Notes: generated by a model from the letters alone, not told the origin. Shown: positions 18,051 through 26,921, counted from the first letter of the stretch. The stretch is DNA of 64,000 bases from Shewanella intestini (GCF_018221465.1 NZ_JAAIKR010000008.1:1-64000); one strand, 5' to 3'. Numbers and translations are program-made.

Positions 18051-18554
18051 TTAAATTTTTTCAATACTTTGCTTATCAACAGCGATTCTTTTTTGTTGGC
18101 CCATAATCGTAAATAGCACAAAACACCTTTTTTCAGCGTTCATCTCTTCAAAAATAGCATTGAGCTCAGCAAATGGACCATCAACAAATTTAACTTTGTC
18201 GCCTTTTACTAAATCCTTTGGTGAACGTTGTGGCGCTTGTTCGTTATCGCAGCGCAGCTTTATTTGTTCAACCAACGTGTCAGCAATCGGGGTCATAAAC
18301 TCATTACACCCTACTATGCGGTTTACACCGCGTGTGGAGTGCACTTTAGACACACTAAATTCAGTTGGATCAAACTGGATAAAAAGATAACTTGGGAATA
18401 AAGGCGTTTCAACCAACTTTTCCTTTGTTTGGTTTGCTACTTTTTTAAGTTGTTTCATCATGGGCAAGTAACTATTCACGCCTTGTAGCGCTAAATTTTG
18501 CTGTGCACGTACCTCTTCACGAGGTTTGCAGTACACTAAATACCATGCCTTCAT
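18051..18554 (-). CDS. rfaH: RfaH-type transcription antitermination factor (NusG paralogue)
   Basis: This 167-residue protein opens MKAWYLVYCKPREEVRAQQN, the RfaH-style NGN start with WYLxYCK. ETPLFPSYLFIQFDP and HSTRGVNRIVGCNEF follow, as in RfaH. The C-terminal KOW part (about residues 110-167) includes KGDKVKFVDGPFAELNAIF. RfaH binds RNA polymerase at ops sites and suppresses pausing and termination through long operons. Here it lies directly upstream of an ops-bearing leader and the polysaccharide operon on the same strand. E. coli rfaH is unlinked to its targets, so this may be a locus-dedicated copy. AGG lies five bases before the ATG. Confidence 0.9.
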   Translation of the reverse strand: MKAWYLVYCKPREEVRAQQNLALQGVNSYLPMMKQLKKVANQTKEKLVETPLFPSYLFIQFDPTEFSVSKVHSTRGVNRIVGCNEFMTPIADTLVEQIKLRCDNEQAPQRSPKDLVKGDKVKFVDGPFAELNAIFEEMNAEKRCFVLFTIMGQQKRIAVDKQSIEKI

Positions 18555-18602
18555 AATGACCTACTTTTTTGAATGGTGCGATACTCCTTATCACTGCGTG
18601 GC

Positions 18603-18631
18603 ATTCTATCAAACCAAATATAAAGGGTAAA
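18603..18631 (-). promoter_or_regulatory. Sigma70-type promoter of rfaH
   Basis: On the minus strand, -35 TTTACC (18626-18631) is separated by exactly 17 bases from -10 TAGAAT (18603-18608). The start of transcription would fall near 18595, leaving a leader of about 40 bases before rfaH. Confidence 0.6.
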
Positions 18632-18807
18632 CTTTCGTGTCGGCACTTAATGCCTGATTGCTGCTTTTTTAACATTTTTCACATTTTTCATCACGAAGCG
18701 TCGTATCTAAAACATGATGCAGAGAAATAAGAAAAAGTGAAATAAGGTATATAGAAACAAGGCGATATAAGGCGTGATAGCTAAAAACGGGGAAAGCTAA
18801 CATAAAA

Positions 18808-18829
18808 AAACCTCCCATTAAGGAGGTTT
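18808..18829 (-). terminator. Intrinsic terminator after the DUF4136 lipoprotein gene
   Basis: Stem AAACCTCC/GGAGGTTT with a 6-base loop. On the minus strand it is followed by TTTTATG, giving a T-run that overlaps the stem base. It is 32 bases after the stop codon. Confidence 0.75.
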
Positions 18830-18860
18830 ATTTTATTTTGATAAATATAACTAAAAAGAT

Positions 18861-19421
18861 TTAATTTGCGTCAGCTTGCGGTGGAAAATTCAGCATAACT
18901 TTTTTAATGGCTTCATTAATCACTTCAACGCGTTCTTCTGGGGTGTTTTTGTCACTAACAGTGTCAGCAACGGTGCCTCGCCAAACCAGTTTGTCGGTTT
19001 TATTGTCAACCAAATCAATGATCATAGTACCAACCTCGTACTCTCTTACCGTGGTTTGTGTATTAACACTGCCACCCCATCCCCAACCGCGATAATAATT
19101 GGGGTTATAACCATAATGAGTATTAAAAGTATCTACGTTAATCTTCTTGTCTACTTTTGTAAGATAGTTAACCAATAAGTCTGCACGTTGAGCATCGGTT
19201 TTAGTCAATCCTTTGTTGGACATTTCGTTATCAACTGCAGTTTTAACTCTTTGATCCATTAAACCGTCTAATTGGTACTGACTGTCTTGGTTTTTCTTTT
19301 CTATCCACGCATATGTTTTATATTGTGAAAACGAAACCGCTGGATCAAAATCTGAACTGGTTTTCATGCTGCTACAAGCTGATAAACTAGCTAGGGCGAT
19401 AAGGGCAATAATTTTGTTCAT
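18861..19421 (-). CDS. DUF4136 family lipoprotein
   Basis: This 186-residue predicted lipoprotein starts MNKIIALIALASLSACSSMK, a lipoprotein signal peptide with lipobox LSAC, followed by DFDPAVSFSQYKTYAWIEK. The DUF4136 domain covers the rest, including the ADLLVNYLTKVDKK and MIIDLVDNKTDKLVWRGTV segments typical of the family. Function is unknown; members are cell-envelope lipoproteins. I chose the ATG at 19419-19421 because GGAG sits six bases upstream. A longer frame to 19436 would spoil the signal peptide. It is monocistronic, ending in its own terminator. Confidence 0.88.
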   Translation of the reverse strand: MNKIIALIALASLSACSSMKTSSDFDPAVSFSQYKTYAWIEKKNQDSQYQLDGLMDQRVKTAVDNEMSNKGLTKTDAQRADLLVNYLTKVDKKINVDTFNTHYGYNPNYYRGWGWGGSVNTQTTVREYEVGTMIIDLVDNKTDKLVWRGTVADTVSDKNTPEERVEVINEAIKKVMLNFPPQADAN

Positions 19422-19436
19422 TCGTCTCTCCAACAA

Positions 19437-19934
19437 CCTTTTGATAACAAGTAGCTTTATCTATTCATCTTTTCAAGTCAAGCATTGATAGCGACATGAC
19501 TGTGGCCCACTGTTTTGACTGCTAACTTGCATAGTATGATTTTAGTATAACTGAGGTTAGCTGAATCTACGCTGACAAAAACCATTAACACGTAAGTGAG
19601 TATTAAACATTTTTACAGTGATTTTTGCAGCGATTTTAGCAGTGGTTTTTACAATGATGTAAGAATGCTCCAGAAGACATACGACGCGCAATATTTTCAT
19701 ACCGCATAGAAAGGAAATTCGTGTAAATAATACGATTAAATACCGCTTAATTTACTGCTTATAACAGAGAAGCCTTGCAAATAGCCTTGTAACGACAAGG
19801 CTCCTGTGATGGTCTATGGATGACCAATCGACTGCTTATTGTAATGTTAGTTACTGTACAATTGGTTATTGTGGTTATTGTGGTTACAGTGGTTACAGTG
19901 GTTATTGTGATAATTGCTATGATAGTTATGTTAG
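19437..19934. other. Spacer with degenerate tandem repeat and hairpin
   Basis: About 500 bases without a gene. It holds a 9-bp degenerate repeat (19864-19908) and the hairpin AGCCTTG/CAAGGCT (19783-19802, 6-base loop), which lies downstream of ruvX on the minus strand but lacks a T-run. A run of loosely repeated TTTTAcaGTG-like words is also seen at 19608-19660. Confidence 0.5.
19864..19908. repeat. Degenerate 9-bp tandem repeat 3' of ruvX
   Basis: Five units of GGTTATTGT or GGTTACAGT in a row on the plus strand, with decayed copies continuing to about 19930. The array lies 26 bases past the ruvX stop. On the minus strand some units read ACAATAACC, which contains TAA. Confidence 0.8.
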
Positions 19935-20360
19935 TTATTCTGCAAATTGGTTTTCATAATAACTTTCAACAATCAATACTGCCGACACAGCATCTACCTG
20001 ACCTTTAGTTAATGCTTTAAAGCCGCCAAGTTCAAATAAGCGCGCTTTAGCATCTGTGGTGGTTAGTCGCTCATCTTGAGTTTCAACTTTTACCCCAAAG
20101 CGGCCACTAATTCTATTTGCAAATTTACGCGCACGTTGGGTCATTTCTTGTTCGCTGCCATCCATATTCAGCGGTAACCCCACCACAACGATATCGGGTT
20201 GCCATTCCTTAATTAACTCGCCTATTTCTTCCCATCTTGGAATACCATCAACCGCTTTTATTGATAACAGGGGTCTTGCCGTTGCTGTAATAGCTTGGCC
20301 AATTGCAATTCCTATGCTTTTAGTACCAAAATCAAAACCTAAAACTGTTTGTGGTAACAT
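19935..20360 (-). CDS. ruvX: Putative Holliday junction resolvase / pre-16S rRNA nuclease YqgF
   Basis: This 141-residue RNase H-fold nuclease has [18 protein letters not shown] at the N-terminus (catalytic Asp in the first strand), [17 protein letters not shown] in the middle and [16 protein letters not shown] with the DERLT catalytic motif. The family processes the 5' end of 16S rRNA and has been proposed as a Holliday junction resolvase. I chose the ATG at 20358-20360 because it gives the family's usual length; a frame extending to 20462 adds 34 unrelated residues. It lies downstream of yqgE, the usual bacterial order, though about 190 bases apart. Confidence 0.92.
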   Translation of the reverse strand: MLPQTVLGFDFGTKSIGIAIGQAITATARPLLSIKAVDGIPRWEEIGELIKEWQPDIVVVGLPLNMDGSEQEMTQRARKFANRISGRFGVKVETQDERLTTTDAKARLFELGGFKALTKGQVDAVSAVLIVESYYENQFAE

Positions 20361-20529
20361 GATTGTGCTCTCTTTACTGAATATAATGGGTAGACATTGC
20401 TTGCGCTGCGATGATAAGTCATCGCGATAAAAGCACAACGACGATTGAAGAACAACGTGCACTGATAACGTCGTCAGTTTCGATATTACGGTTTGAACAT
20501 TGACAAAAGAACGACAAAAAACTTAACAC

Positions 20530-20556
20530 TTAATGGCTTAATGGCTTAATGGCTTA
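20530..20556. repeat. 8-bp tandem repeat overlapping the yqgE stop codon
   Basis: TTAATGGC occurs three times plus a partial TTA. The partial copy is the yqgE stop codon (TAA on the minus strand). Since the period is 8, the TAA in each unit falls in a different frame, so three successive units give stops in all frames. Confidence 0.85.
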
Positions 20557-21114
20557 TGCATGACCCGCTTGCGTGGTTAACTGCCAAATATCAAACCCTA
20601 ATGCTTTTGTTGCTTGCTGCCATAAGTCGTCGTGGTCAATATGATACAGTAATTCAGGCGTCGCCTTGATAGTTAACCAAGTATTATCAGTTAACTCTTG
20701 TTCTAGCTGATCTTTTCTCCAACCGGCATAACCTAACGCGACAATGTAATCTTGCGGTGAATTGTCACTACCCAGCGATGCCAAAACATCCCGAGAAGAG
20801 GTTAACATACAAAAATCACTCACTTGAAAGCTGTTGCTCCAGCCTGTTTGCGGAGAGTGCAGCACATAACCCCGTTCCGTTGAAACTGGCCCGCCCATCA
20901 CTACTTGGCTTGATAAATTAAAGGCAACTTCTGGAGCAGGGTTTAACTCCATTTGCTCGAGCAGGTTTTGTACATCAATACCAACGGGGCGATTAATCAC
21001 TAATCCCATGGCACCTTTTTCGTTATGCTTACAAATATAAATAACGCTGCGTTCAAAAAAAGTGTCATCTAACGATGGCATGGCAATTAACATCGAGCCT
21101 TGTAAACTTTCCAT
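20554..21114 (-). CDS. yqgE: YqgE/AlgH family protein (UPF0301)
   Basis: This 186-residue member of UPF0301 (DUF179) has the N-terminal [19 protein letters not shown] and [16 protein letters not shown] signatures, [13 protein letters not shown] in the middle and [17 protein letters not shown] near the end. The fold is known but the biochemical role is unsettled; it almost always neighbours ruvX. AAGG lies seven bases before the ATG. The gene stop sits inside a tandem repeat. Confidence 0.92.
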   Translation of the reverse strand: MESLQGSMLIAMPSLDDTFFERSVIYICKHNEKGAMGLVINRPVGIDVQNLLEQMELNPAPEVAFNLSSQVVMGGPVSTERGYVLHSPQTGWSNSFQVSDFCMLTSSRDVLASLGSDNSPQDYIVALGYAGWRKDQLEQELTDNTWLTIKATPELLYHIDHDDLWQQATKALGFDIWQLTTQAGHA

Positions 21115-21494
21115 TTAATTACCTTCTATTGTTATCATTGCAAGTAACCATATATTAAAAAATTAACTTAAACATTATTTAATACAAAACCACTAAACTA
21201 AGCCAAATAAAGCCAAATAAAAAAACAAACCAAACTTTACAAATTCAAATCACTACCAAATTAGCATTAACAATTTAAACAAAAATCATTTATCAACTTA
21301 ATCACAATATTAACTAACAACAAATAATCAGATTAAAATCACCAAATATCATTTTATATAATTAATAAACATCCGCAGTTGTAAATTGAACTATAAAATA
21401 CAATACCCTACTAACTTAGGCCGCTAATAAGTAAATACAATTATTAGCAGCTTAACATCATGCTAGTATTTCAAGACTTCAGTCATTAGCAATA
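21115..21494. other. AT-rich spacer between yciH and yqgE
   Basis: 380 bases of A-rich sequence on the plus strand with a doubled AAGCCAAATA word at 21199-21222. No gene or clear promoter is recognised apart from the hairpin after yciH. Confidence 0.5.
21423..21448 (-). terminator. Possible terminator after yciH
   Basis: Stem GCTAATAA/TTATTAGC with a 10-base loop, about 45 bases past the yciH stop. It is AT-rich and lacks a good T-run, so the call is weak. Confidence 0.3.
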
Positions 21495-21824
21495 CTAACC
21501 GCCTGCTAGTTTTACGGTGTAGTTCATTTTTTCAAGTAGGGTTTTAATTTGCTCTCGGTTATCCGTTTGCACTTCAATGGTAAAATCTTTTACCGTGCCG
21601 CCGCAACCACATTGCTTTTTTAGTTTTTGTGCTAGTGTTTTTAATTCTTTCGCTTCAAGCCCGAGCCCTTTAATCACGCTCACGCCTTTGCCCTTTCGTC
21701 CTTTACTGTCTTTATGAATACGAACAATTCCATCACCAACGGGCACCTCTTCTTGCTTAACTGGGGTGTCAATACGGCCTTTGTCGGTACTATAAACAAG
21801 TGAAATATTAGGATCGATTCTCAT
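21495..21824 (-). CDS. yciH: SUI1-family translation initiation factor-like protein YciH
   Basis: This 109-residue protein carries a SUI1/eIF1-like domain: GIVRIHKDSKGRKGKGVSVI, LKKQCGCGGTVKDFTIEVQ and REQIKTLLEKMNYTVKLAGG. Bacterial YciH resembles eukaryotic eIF1 and has been linked to start-site fidelity, but is not essential. It stands alone between hemH and an AT-rich spacer. Length is standard for the family. Confidence 0.92.
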   Translation of the reverse strand: MRIDPNISLVYSTDKGRIDTPVKQEEVPVGDGIVRIHKDSKGRKGKGVSVIKGLGLEAKELKTLAQKLKKQCGCGGTVKDFTIEVQTDNREQIKTLLEKMNYTVKLAGG

Positions 21825-21946
21825 GATAATGACTTATAAGGGATAATTAAGTGAGTTTACCAAAAAGCGAATAAAGGTGCGAGATAGCATCACACACCTT
21901 TACTTGTATATCTAGACGAGTACATCTAGCTTTTTTAACGCGCTAA

Positions 21947-22960
21947 CTAAAGATAAGGCTTAACCAAACCTGCCATCATTTTTATATGGGCATCATCATC
22001 ATTTAACGCGGCAATATAACGGAAGCTTTTGCCACCCGCCTCTTCAAACACTTCGCGGTTTTCCCCTTGGATCTCTTCGAGTGTTTCAAGGCAATCGGCA
22101 CTAAATGCTGGGCAAATAACGGCAATGTCGTCAATGCCATCTTTAGCAAGAGACTCAATTGTTGCATCAGTATATGGGCCTAACCATTTTGCTTTACCAA
22201 AACGAGACTGGAATGTCATCACATAATCATCGTTGCTCAGGCCAAGTTTTTCAGTCACTAAACGCGTGGTTTTCGCACAAAAGCAATAGTAAGGATCGCC
22301 CAATTGCAAATTACGCTCAGGCATACCATGAAAAGACATCACTAACTTTTTAGGCTTGCCATTGACTGCAAAGTCTTTTTCTATCGACTCAGCTAATGCA
22401 GTAATGTAGTCATCGTTATCATGATAGGTATTGATAAAATGCAGCGAAGGCACAAAACGCCATTTCATTAATTCACGGGCAATAGCGTCAAACACGGTGC
22501 CTGTGGTTGGCGCGGCGTATTGCGGATAAAGTGGCAACACGGTTATGTCATCAACACCGTCTTTATGCATGGCTTGTAAAGTACTCGCAGTAGACGGATT
22601 ACCATAACGCATGGCTAGGTAAACGTTGCTGTTTATACCGTCATCACTTAATTGCTGCTGCAATTTAGCTTGTTGTTTTTTACTGATGTCCATCAGTGGC
22701 GAACCGCCATCAGTCCAAATTTCTTTATACAGTGCAGCAGATTTAGCCGGACGCACACGCAAGATAATGCCGTGTAATATAACTAACCACACTAAACGGG
22801 GAATTTCGACCACTCGAGGGTCTGACAAAAACTCTGCTAAATAGCGTCTTACTGAGGGGGTTGTTGCTTCGTCGGGGGTGCCTAAGTTCATTAACAGCAC
22901 ACCTTTTTTACCACGAGGTTGATGCCCCGTTTTTTTATCTAACCCTGAAAATTTATACAC
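21947..22960 (-). CDS. hemH: Ferrochelatase
   Basis: This 337-residue enzyme inserts Fe2+ into protoporphyrin IX, the last step of heme synthesis. Recognisable segments are KKGVLLMNLGTPDEATTPSV, YKEIWTDGGSPLMDIS, AMRYGNPSTAS, LPLYPQYAAPTTGTV, the catalytic-histidine motif KLVMSFHGMPERN and CPAFSADCLETLEEI. The protein is cytoplasmic or membrane-associated. Length is normal. It appears monocistronic, with no clear terminator visible. Confidence 0.96.
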   Translation of the reverse strand: MYKFSGLDKKTGHQPRGKKGVLLMNLGTPDEATTPSVRRYLAEFLSDPRVVEIPRLVWLVILHGIILRVRPAKSAALYKEIWTDGGSPLMDISKKQQAKLQQQLSDDGINSNVYLAMRYGNPSTASTLQAMHKDGVDDITVLPLYPQYAAPTTGTVFDAIARELMKWRFVPSLHFINTYHDNDDYITALAESIEKDFAVNGKPKKLVMSFHGMPERNLQLGDPYYCFCAKTTRLVTEKLGLSNDDYVMTFQSRFGKAKWLGPYTDATIESLAKDGIDDIAVICPAFSADCLETLEEIQGENREVFEEAGGKSFRYIAALNDDDAHIKMMAGLVKPYL

Positions 22961-23116
22961 ATTCTACTCCGAATGATGTCTCAAACACCCGCTTATACTT
23001 GCTTTGCGTAATGCTTTAATAAAAATGACCACACGATAATAAGATGTTATCAAATACATCTCAATATTGTGCAGTCATGATTGTAAATCTAGCTTTAAAT
23101 CACAGTTAATTTTAAA

Positions 23117-23713
23117 TTATAAAACCTCATTAATGGCTTGCTTCATTTCCGCGCTATTGGGTTTCACCCTTGAATTAAATTGCTGAACCTGTTGGCCATC
23201 AGCCGACACTAAGTATTTGTAAAAATTCCACTTAGGTGAAGCGCTTTTTTCACTTAAATGTTGAAACACGGAATTAGCATCGCTCCCACGAACCGGTGAC
23301 GTCGATACCATGGTAAATGTCACCCCGTAATTGACAAAACACACATCTGCGGTTTTTGCTTCATCGTCTTCTTCTTGAAAAAAGTCATCCGATGGGAAGC
23401 CAATGACCACTAAACCTTTGTCTTTATACTGCTGATGCACTTCTTCTAACGCTTCAAATTGCGGTGTAAAGCCACAATTTGAGGCGGTATTAACAATTAA
23501 TACTGGCTTACCTTGGGTAATTTCACACAGATTGACGTTTTCTTCTGAATGCAATTTCCGTGCTTCTACATTTAAATAATCAGGACAAGCAGCCGCATAA
23601 GATGATGATGCCATGAGTGGGGTTGTTGCCACCATAACCAACGCTAATCTTTTAACCCGCGTTGCGGTAGTCGCTTGTTGTGTATCTTTTGTGTTCGCTG
23701 CCAATATGCTCAT
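23117..23713 (-). CDS. Glutathione peroxidase family protein with signal peptide
   Basis: This 198-residue thiol peroxidase has a long N-terminal signal sequence (hydrophobic LALVMVATTPLMASSSYAA, residues about 23-41), so export to the periplasm is predicted. The peroxidatic Cys80 lies in VNTASNCGFTPQFEALEE and the Trp motif is SPKWNFYKYLV. The usual GFPCNQF box is changed to GFPSDDFF, so the normal Cys and Gln/Asn there are absent. The catalytic tetrad may therefore be altered. Cytosolic BtuE-type proteins lack a signal peptide. AAGGA lies six bases before the ATG. Likely role: defence against lipid or hydrogen peroxides in the envelope, using an unknown reductant. Confidence 0.85.
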   Translation of the reverse strand: MSILAANTKDTQQATTATRVKRLALVMVATTPLMASSSYAAACPDYLNVEARKLHSEENVNLCEITQGKPVLIVNTASNCGFTPQFEALEEVHQQYKDKGLVVIGFPSDDFFQEEDDEAKTADVCFVNYGVTFTMVSTSPVRGSDANSVFQHLSEKSASPKWNFYKYLVSADGQQVQQFNSRVKPNSAEMKQAINEVL

Positions 23714-24039
23714 GTTATGTCCTTTAACTTGTTTATCTAAATGCGGATTTTCAACAATATAAAAGTGAATTGTTCGGTATTACCGCTTCAATAACCGTTT
23801 GTGTTTAACGCAATACGATTAATGTCAATGGTTGCTGATTTTAACAGTCTATGTTTATTCAAACCTTAAAATTAGCCGCCCATTTAACGCTGCCAGTTTG
23901 CTGTCAGTGCTTATAAGTATACGCTCAACTGATACAGTGTTACGGGTAAAACGTTAACGCGGATCATAAAAAGGCCACAACATATTTGTTGTGGCCTTTG
24001 CTAAATCCCATTAAACATCGCCTTGCAAGTCAACGCCCC
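23714..24039. other. Spacer between pilU and the peroxidase gene
   Basis: Contains the pilU terminator at 23971-23998. The remainder presumably holds the promoter of the peroxidase gene, but I see no convincing -35/-10 pair. Confidence 0.4.
23971..23998 (-). terminator. Intrinsic terminator after pilU
   Basis: Perfect 11-bp stem AAGGCCACAAC/GTTGTGGCCTT with a 6-base loop. On the minus strand it is followed by TTTATG, with T residues continuing from the stem. It is 42 bases beyond the pilU stop. Confidence 0.85.
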
Positions 24040-25155
24040 TTAATCCATATCTAAGGTAACGCCTTCCATAAAGCCACTGCTTGATGAGGTTTCATTATTT
24101 TGCAGTTTAATCATTAGTCGTAAGTCATTTGGCGAGTCAGCATGGTGCAATGCATCAGCATAGCTAATTTCGCCCTCGGCATATAATGCTAACAATGCTT
24201 GGTCAAAGGTTTGCATGCCTTGCTCATTTGACTTGGACATCGTTTCTTTTAATAAATGCAGGTTATTTTTTGCAATCAGGTCTGCCACCCTTGGCGTATT
24301 AATTAGCACTTCAATAGCCGCTCGTCGCCCTGTACCATCAGACTTTGCAACCAATTGCTGCGCCACAATTCCGCGCAAGTTTAATGACAAATCAAACAAC
24401 AACTGATTATGTTTGTTTTCTGGTACTAAATGCATAATACGGTCTAACGCTTGGTTAGCGTTGTTTGCATGCAACGTTGCCATACATAAATGGCCTGTTT
24501 CGGCAAACGATAACGCAAATTCCATGGTTTCTTGGGTACGAATTTCACCAATAAGAATGACGTCTGGCGCTTGACGCAACGAGCTTTTAAGCGCCGCATC
24601 AAATGACTCAGTATCAATCCCCACCTCTCGTTGAGTAATAATACTTTTGCGATGATCGTGCACAAATTCAACCGGGTCTTCAATGGTCAAAATATGCCCG
24701 CGAGCATGCGAGTTACGGTAACCCACTAGCGCGGCCAATGAGGTAGATTTACCTGTTCCGGTTCCGCCAACCATAATAATTAAGCCACGTTTACTCATGA
24801 CTAAATCTTTTAAAATAGGTGGCAATTTTAATTCTTCAACTTCAGGAATTCGGGTTTCAATACGGCGCATAACACAACCGGCCGATTCACGTTGCCAAAA
24901 AGCACTCACCCGGAAACGCCCAAGCTCTTTAGCAGCAAATGCAAAGTTACACTCACTGGTTGCTTTAAATTCTGCCTTTTGCGCTTCAGTCATTAATGAT
25001 TCAACAAAATCAAGCGACTGAGCCGATGACAAATTGCTTTCCCCTAATGGGCGTAATTCACCATCAATTTTGGCACTGGGTGGAAAGCCGGCAGTAATAA
25101 ATAAATCTGAGGCTTTCTTTTCAACCATCACTTTTAAAAATGGGCTGACATCCAT
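24040..25155 (-). CDS. pilU: Type IV pilus retraction ATPase accessory PilU
   Basis: This 371-residue PilT/GspE-family hexameric ATPase has an N-terminal PAS-like domain beginning MDVSPFLKVMVEKKASDLFI. Walker A is GGTGTGKST, the Asp-box region is LTIEDPVEFVHDHRKSIITQ, Walker B is PDVILIGEIRTQETMEFA and the His-box contains TGHLCMATLHANN. It works with PilT in pilus retraction for twitching and DNA uptake. It lies 12 bases downstream of pilT and shares its transcript. The C-terminal tail (NNETSSSSGFMEGVTLDMD) is longer than in PilT, as expected for PilU. Confidence 0.95.
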   Translation of the reverse strand: MDVSPFLKVMVEKKASDLFITAGFPPSAKIDGELRPLGESNLSSAQSLDFVESLMTEAQKAEFKATSECNFAFAAKELGRFRVSAFWQRESAGCVMRRIETRIPEVEELKLPPILKDLVMSKRGLIIMVGGTGTGKSTSLAALVGYRNSHARGHILTIEDPVEFVHDHRKSIITQREVGIDTESFDAALKSSLRQAPDVILIGEIRTQETMEFALSFAETGHLCMATLHANNANQALDRIMHLVPENKHNQLLFDLSLNLRGIVAQQLVAKSDGTGRRAAIEVLINTPRVADLIAKNNLHLLKETMSKSNEQGMQTFDQALLALYAEGEISYADALHHADSPNDLRLMIKLQNNETSSSSGFMEGVTLDMD

Positions 25156-25167
25156 ACGAACTTTCCT

Positions 25168-26205
25168 TTAAAAGTTGGTTTGCTTATTTGAACTCTTCAA
25201 CGCGGCATCTTCGCGGGTTATTTGGCCGCGGTTAACTAAGTTCTGTAAGCATTGTTCAAGAGTTTGCATGCCATGTGACATACCGGTTTGAATCGCTGAA
25301 TACATCTGCGCGACTTTATCTTCACGGATTAAGTTACGAATAGCCGGTGTGCCCATCATAATTTCATGTGCAGCCACGCGGCCACCACCAATTTTCTTAA
25401 TCAGCGTTTGCGAAATAACCGCCTGTAATGACTCAGATAACATGGTTCGTACCATGTCTTTCTCACCGGCAGGGAATACATCAATCACACGGTCAATGGT
25501 TTTAGCCGCCGAGGTAGTATGCAAAGTACCAAACACCAAATGCCCGGTTTCTGCAGCGGTCATGGCTAAGCGAATGGTTTCAAGGTCACGCATTTCACCC
25601 ACAAGAATCACATCGGGGTCTTCACGTAAAGCGCTTCGCAGTGCAGCGTTAAAGCTATGAGTGTGCTTGTGCACTTCACGTTGGTTGACCAAACATTGTT
25701 TGTTTTGATGCACAAATTCTATTGGGTCTTCAATCGTTAAAATGTGGTCGTGGCGATGATCATTAATATAATCGACCATTGCTGCCAATGTCGTTGACTT
25801 ACCAGAGCCCGTTGGCCCGGTAACTAACACCAAGCCACGTGGAAAGTTAGAAATCTTTTTAAAGATATCAGGTGCGCCTAACTGTTCTAGGGTTAAAATG
25901 TCAGACGGAATCGTACGAAAAACCGCACCAGCACCACGTGACTGGTTAAATGCATTCACACGAAAACGCGCTAAGTTAGGGACTTCGAATGAAAAATCGA
26001 TTTCAAGATGTTCTTCATAGTCTTTACGCTGCTTATCGTTCATGATGTCATAAACGAGACTATGAACCCCTTGATGATCCAATGCGGGTACGTTAATTTT
26101 ACGCACTTCGCCATCGACTCGGATCATCGGAGAAACACCTGCAGAAAGGTGTAGATCTGACGCTTTGTGTTTTACACTAAAAGCGAGTAATTCAGTGATT
26201 TCCAT
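25168..26205 (-). CDS. pilT: Type IV pilus retraction ATPase PilT
   Basis: This 345-residue cytoplasmic ATPase powers pilus retraction. It starts MEITELLAFSVKHKASDLHL and has RFRVNAFNQSRGAGAVFRTI, Walker A GPTGSGKSTTLAAMVDYIN, LTIEDPIEFVHQNK, Walker B DPDVILVGEMRDLETIRLA and TGHLVFGTLHTTSAAKT. The AIRNLIRE motif that is typical of PilT and needed for retraction is present near residue 290. First gene of pilTU, divergent from yggS with only 23 bases between start codons, so their promoters must overlap. Confidence 0.97.
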   Translation of the reverse strand: MEITELLAFSVKHKASDLHLSAGVSPMIRVDGEVRKINVPALDHQGVHSLVYDIMNDKQRKDYEEHLEIDFSFEVPNLARFRVNAFNQSRGAGAVFRTIPSDILTLEQLGAPDIFKKISNFPRGLVLVTGPTGSGKSTTLAAMVDYINDHRHDHILTIEDPIEFVHQNKQCLVNQREVHKHTHSFNAALRSALREDPDVILVGEMRDLETIRLAMTAAETGHLVFGTLHTTSAAKTIDRVIDVFPAGEKDMVRTMLSESLQAVISQTLIKKIGGGRVAAHEIMMGTPAIRNLIREDKVAQMYSAIQTGMSHGMQTLEQCLQNLVNRGQITREDAALKSSNKQTNF

Positions 26206-26228
26206 TAATAGATATCCATATAATCAAC

Positions 26229-26921
26229 ATGATGACAACAATAGCAGACAGAATATCAATCGCCCAGAGCAGAATTAATCAAGCGGCGCTAAAATGTGCA
26301 CGCACGCCAAACGAGATCCAGCTACTTGCTGTCAGCAAGACAAAACCAAAGGAGGATATTATAGCGGCTTATCAAGCTGGGCAACGAAAGTTTGGTGAAA
26401 ACTACGTCCAAGAAGGTGAGCAAAAAATTACGACGCTGCGACCGCTATATCCTGATATTGAGTGGCACTTTATTGGCCCATTACAGTCAAATAAAACCCG
26501 AGTAGTTGCAGAACATTTTGACTGGATGCACACCATTAGTCGCGACAAAATTGCCGCAAGATTAAACCAACAACGTCCATCCACCTTGGCACCATTAAAT
26601 GTCTGTATTCAAGTCAATATCAGTCAAGAATCCAGTAAATCGGGGGTTGCACTCAGTGAAGTGATGGCGCTGGCAGAATCCATTTCATCAATGGACAATT
26701 TATTACTGCGCGGACTAATGGCAATACCAACGGCTACCAGTGATATTAAACTACAGCAACAAGAGTTTAGCCAGTTAAACAATGCTTACCAAGCACTTGC
26801 ACACACCTATAGTCATATCGATACTCTCTCTATGGGCATGAGCAATGACCTTGATAGCGCCATTGAAAATGGCTCCACCATGGTACGTATCGGCAGCGCC
26901 ATTTTTGGCTCTCGGACATAA
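26229..26921 (+). CDS. yggS: PLP homeostasis protein YggS
   Basis: This 230-residue PLP-binding, single TIM-barrel protein has the cofactor lysine in QLLAVSKTKPKEDI (about residue 36), KFGENYVQEG, WHFIGPLQSNKTR, LNVCIQVNISQESSKSGV and LSMGMSNDLDSAIENGSTMV. It is not a racemase; known roles concern PLP supply and amino-acid balance. It leads the conserved rightward run yggS-proC-yggT-DUF4426-rdgB-hemW. Two adjacent ATGs (26229, 26232) are possible and there is no strong ribosome site before them. Confidence 0.95.
   Translation: MMTTIADRISIAQSRINQAALKCARTPNEIQLLAVSKTKPKEDIIAAYQAGQRKFGENYVQEGEQKITTLRPLYPDIEWHFIGPLQSNKTRVVAEHFDWMHTISRDKIAARLNQQRPSTLAPLNVCIQVNISQESSKSGVALSEVMALAESISSMDNLLLRGLMAIPTATSDIKLQQQEFSQLNNAYQALAHTYSHIDTLSMGMSNDLDSAIENGSTMVRIGSAIFGSRT

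Larger units (their letters stand above)
18555..18860. other. Spacer upstream of rfaH
   Basis: Contains the rfaH promoter and the terminator of the DUF4136 gene. The part at 18665-18695 has a short TCACATTTT direct repeat. No gene is seen. Confidence 0.5.
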
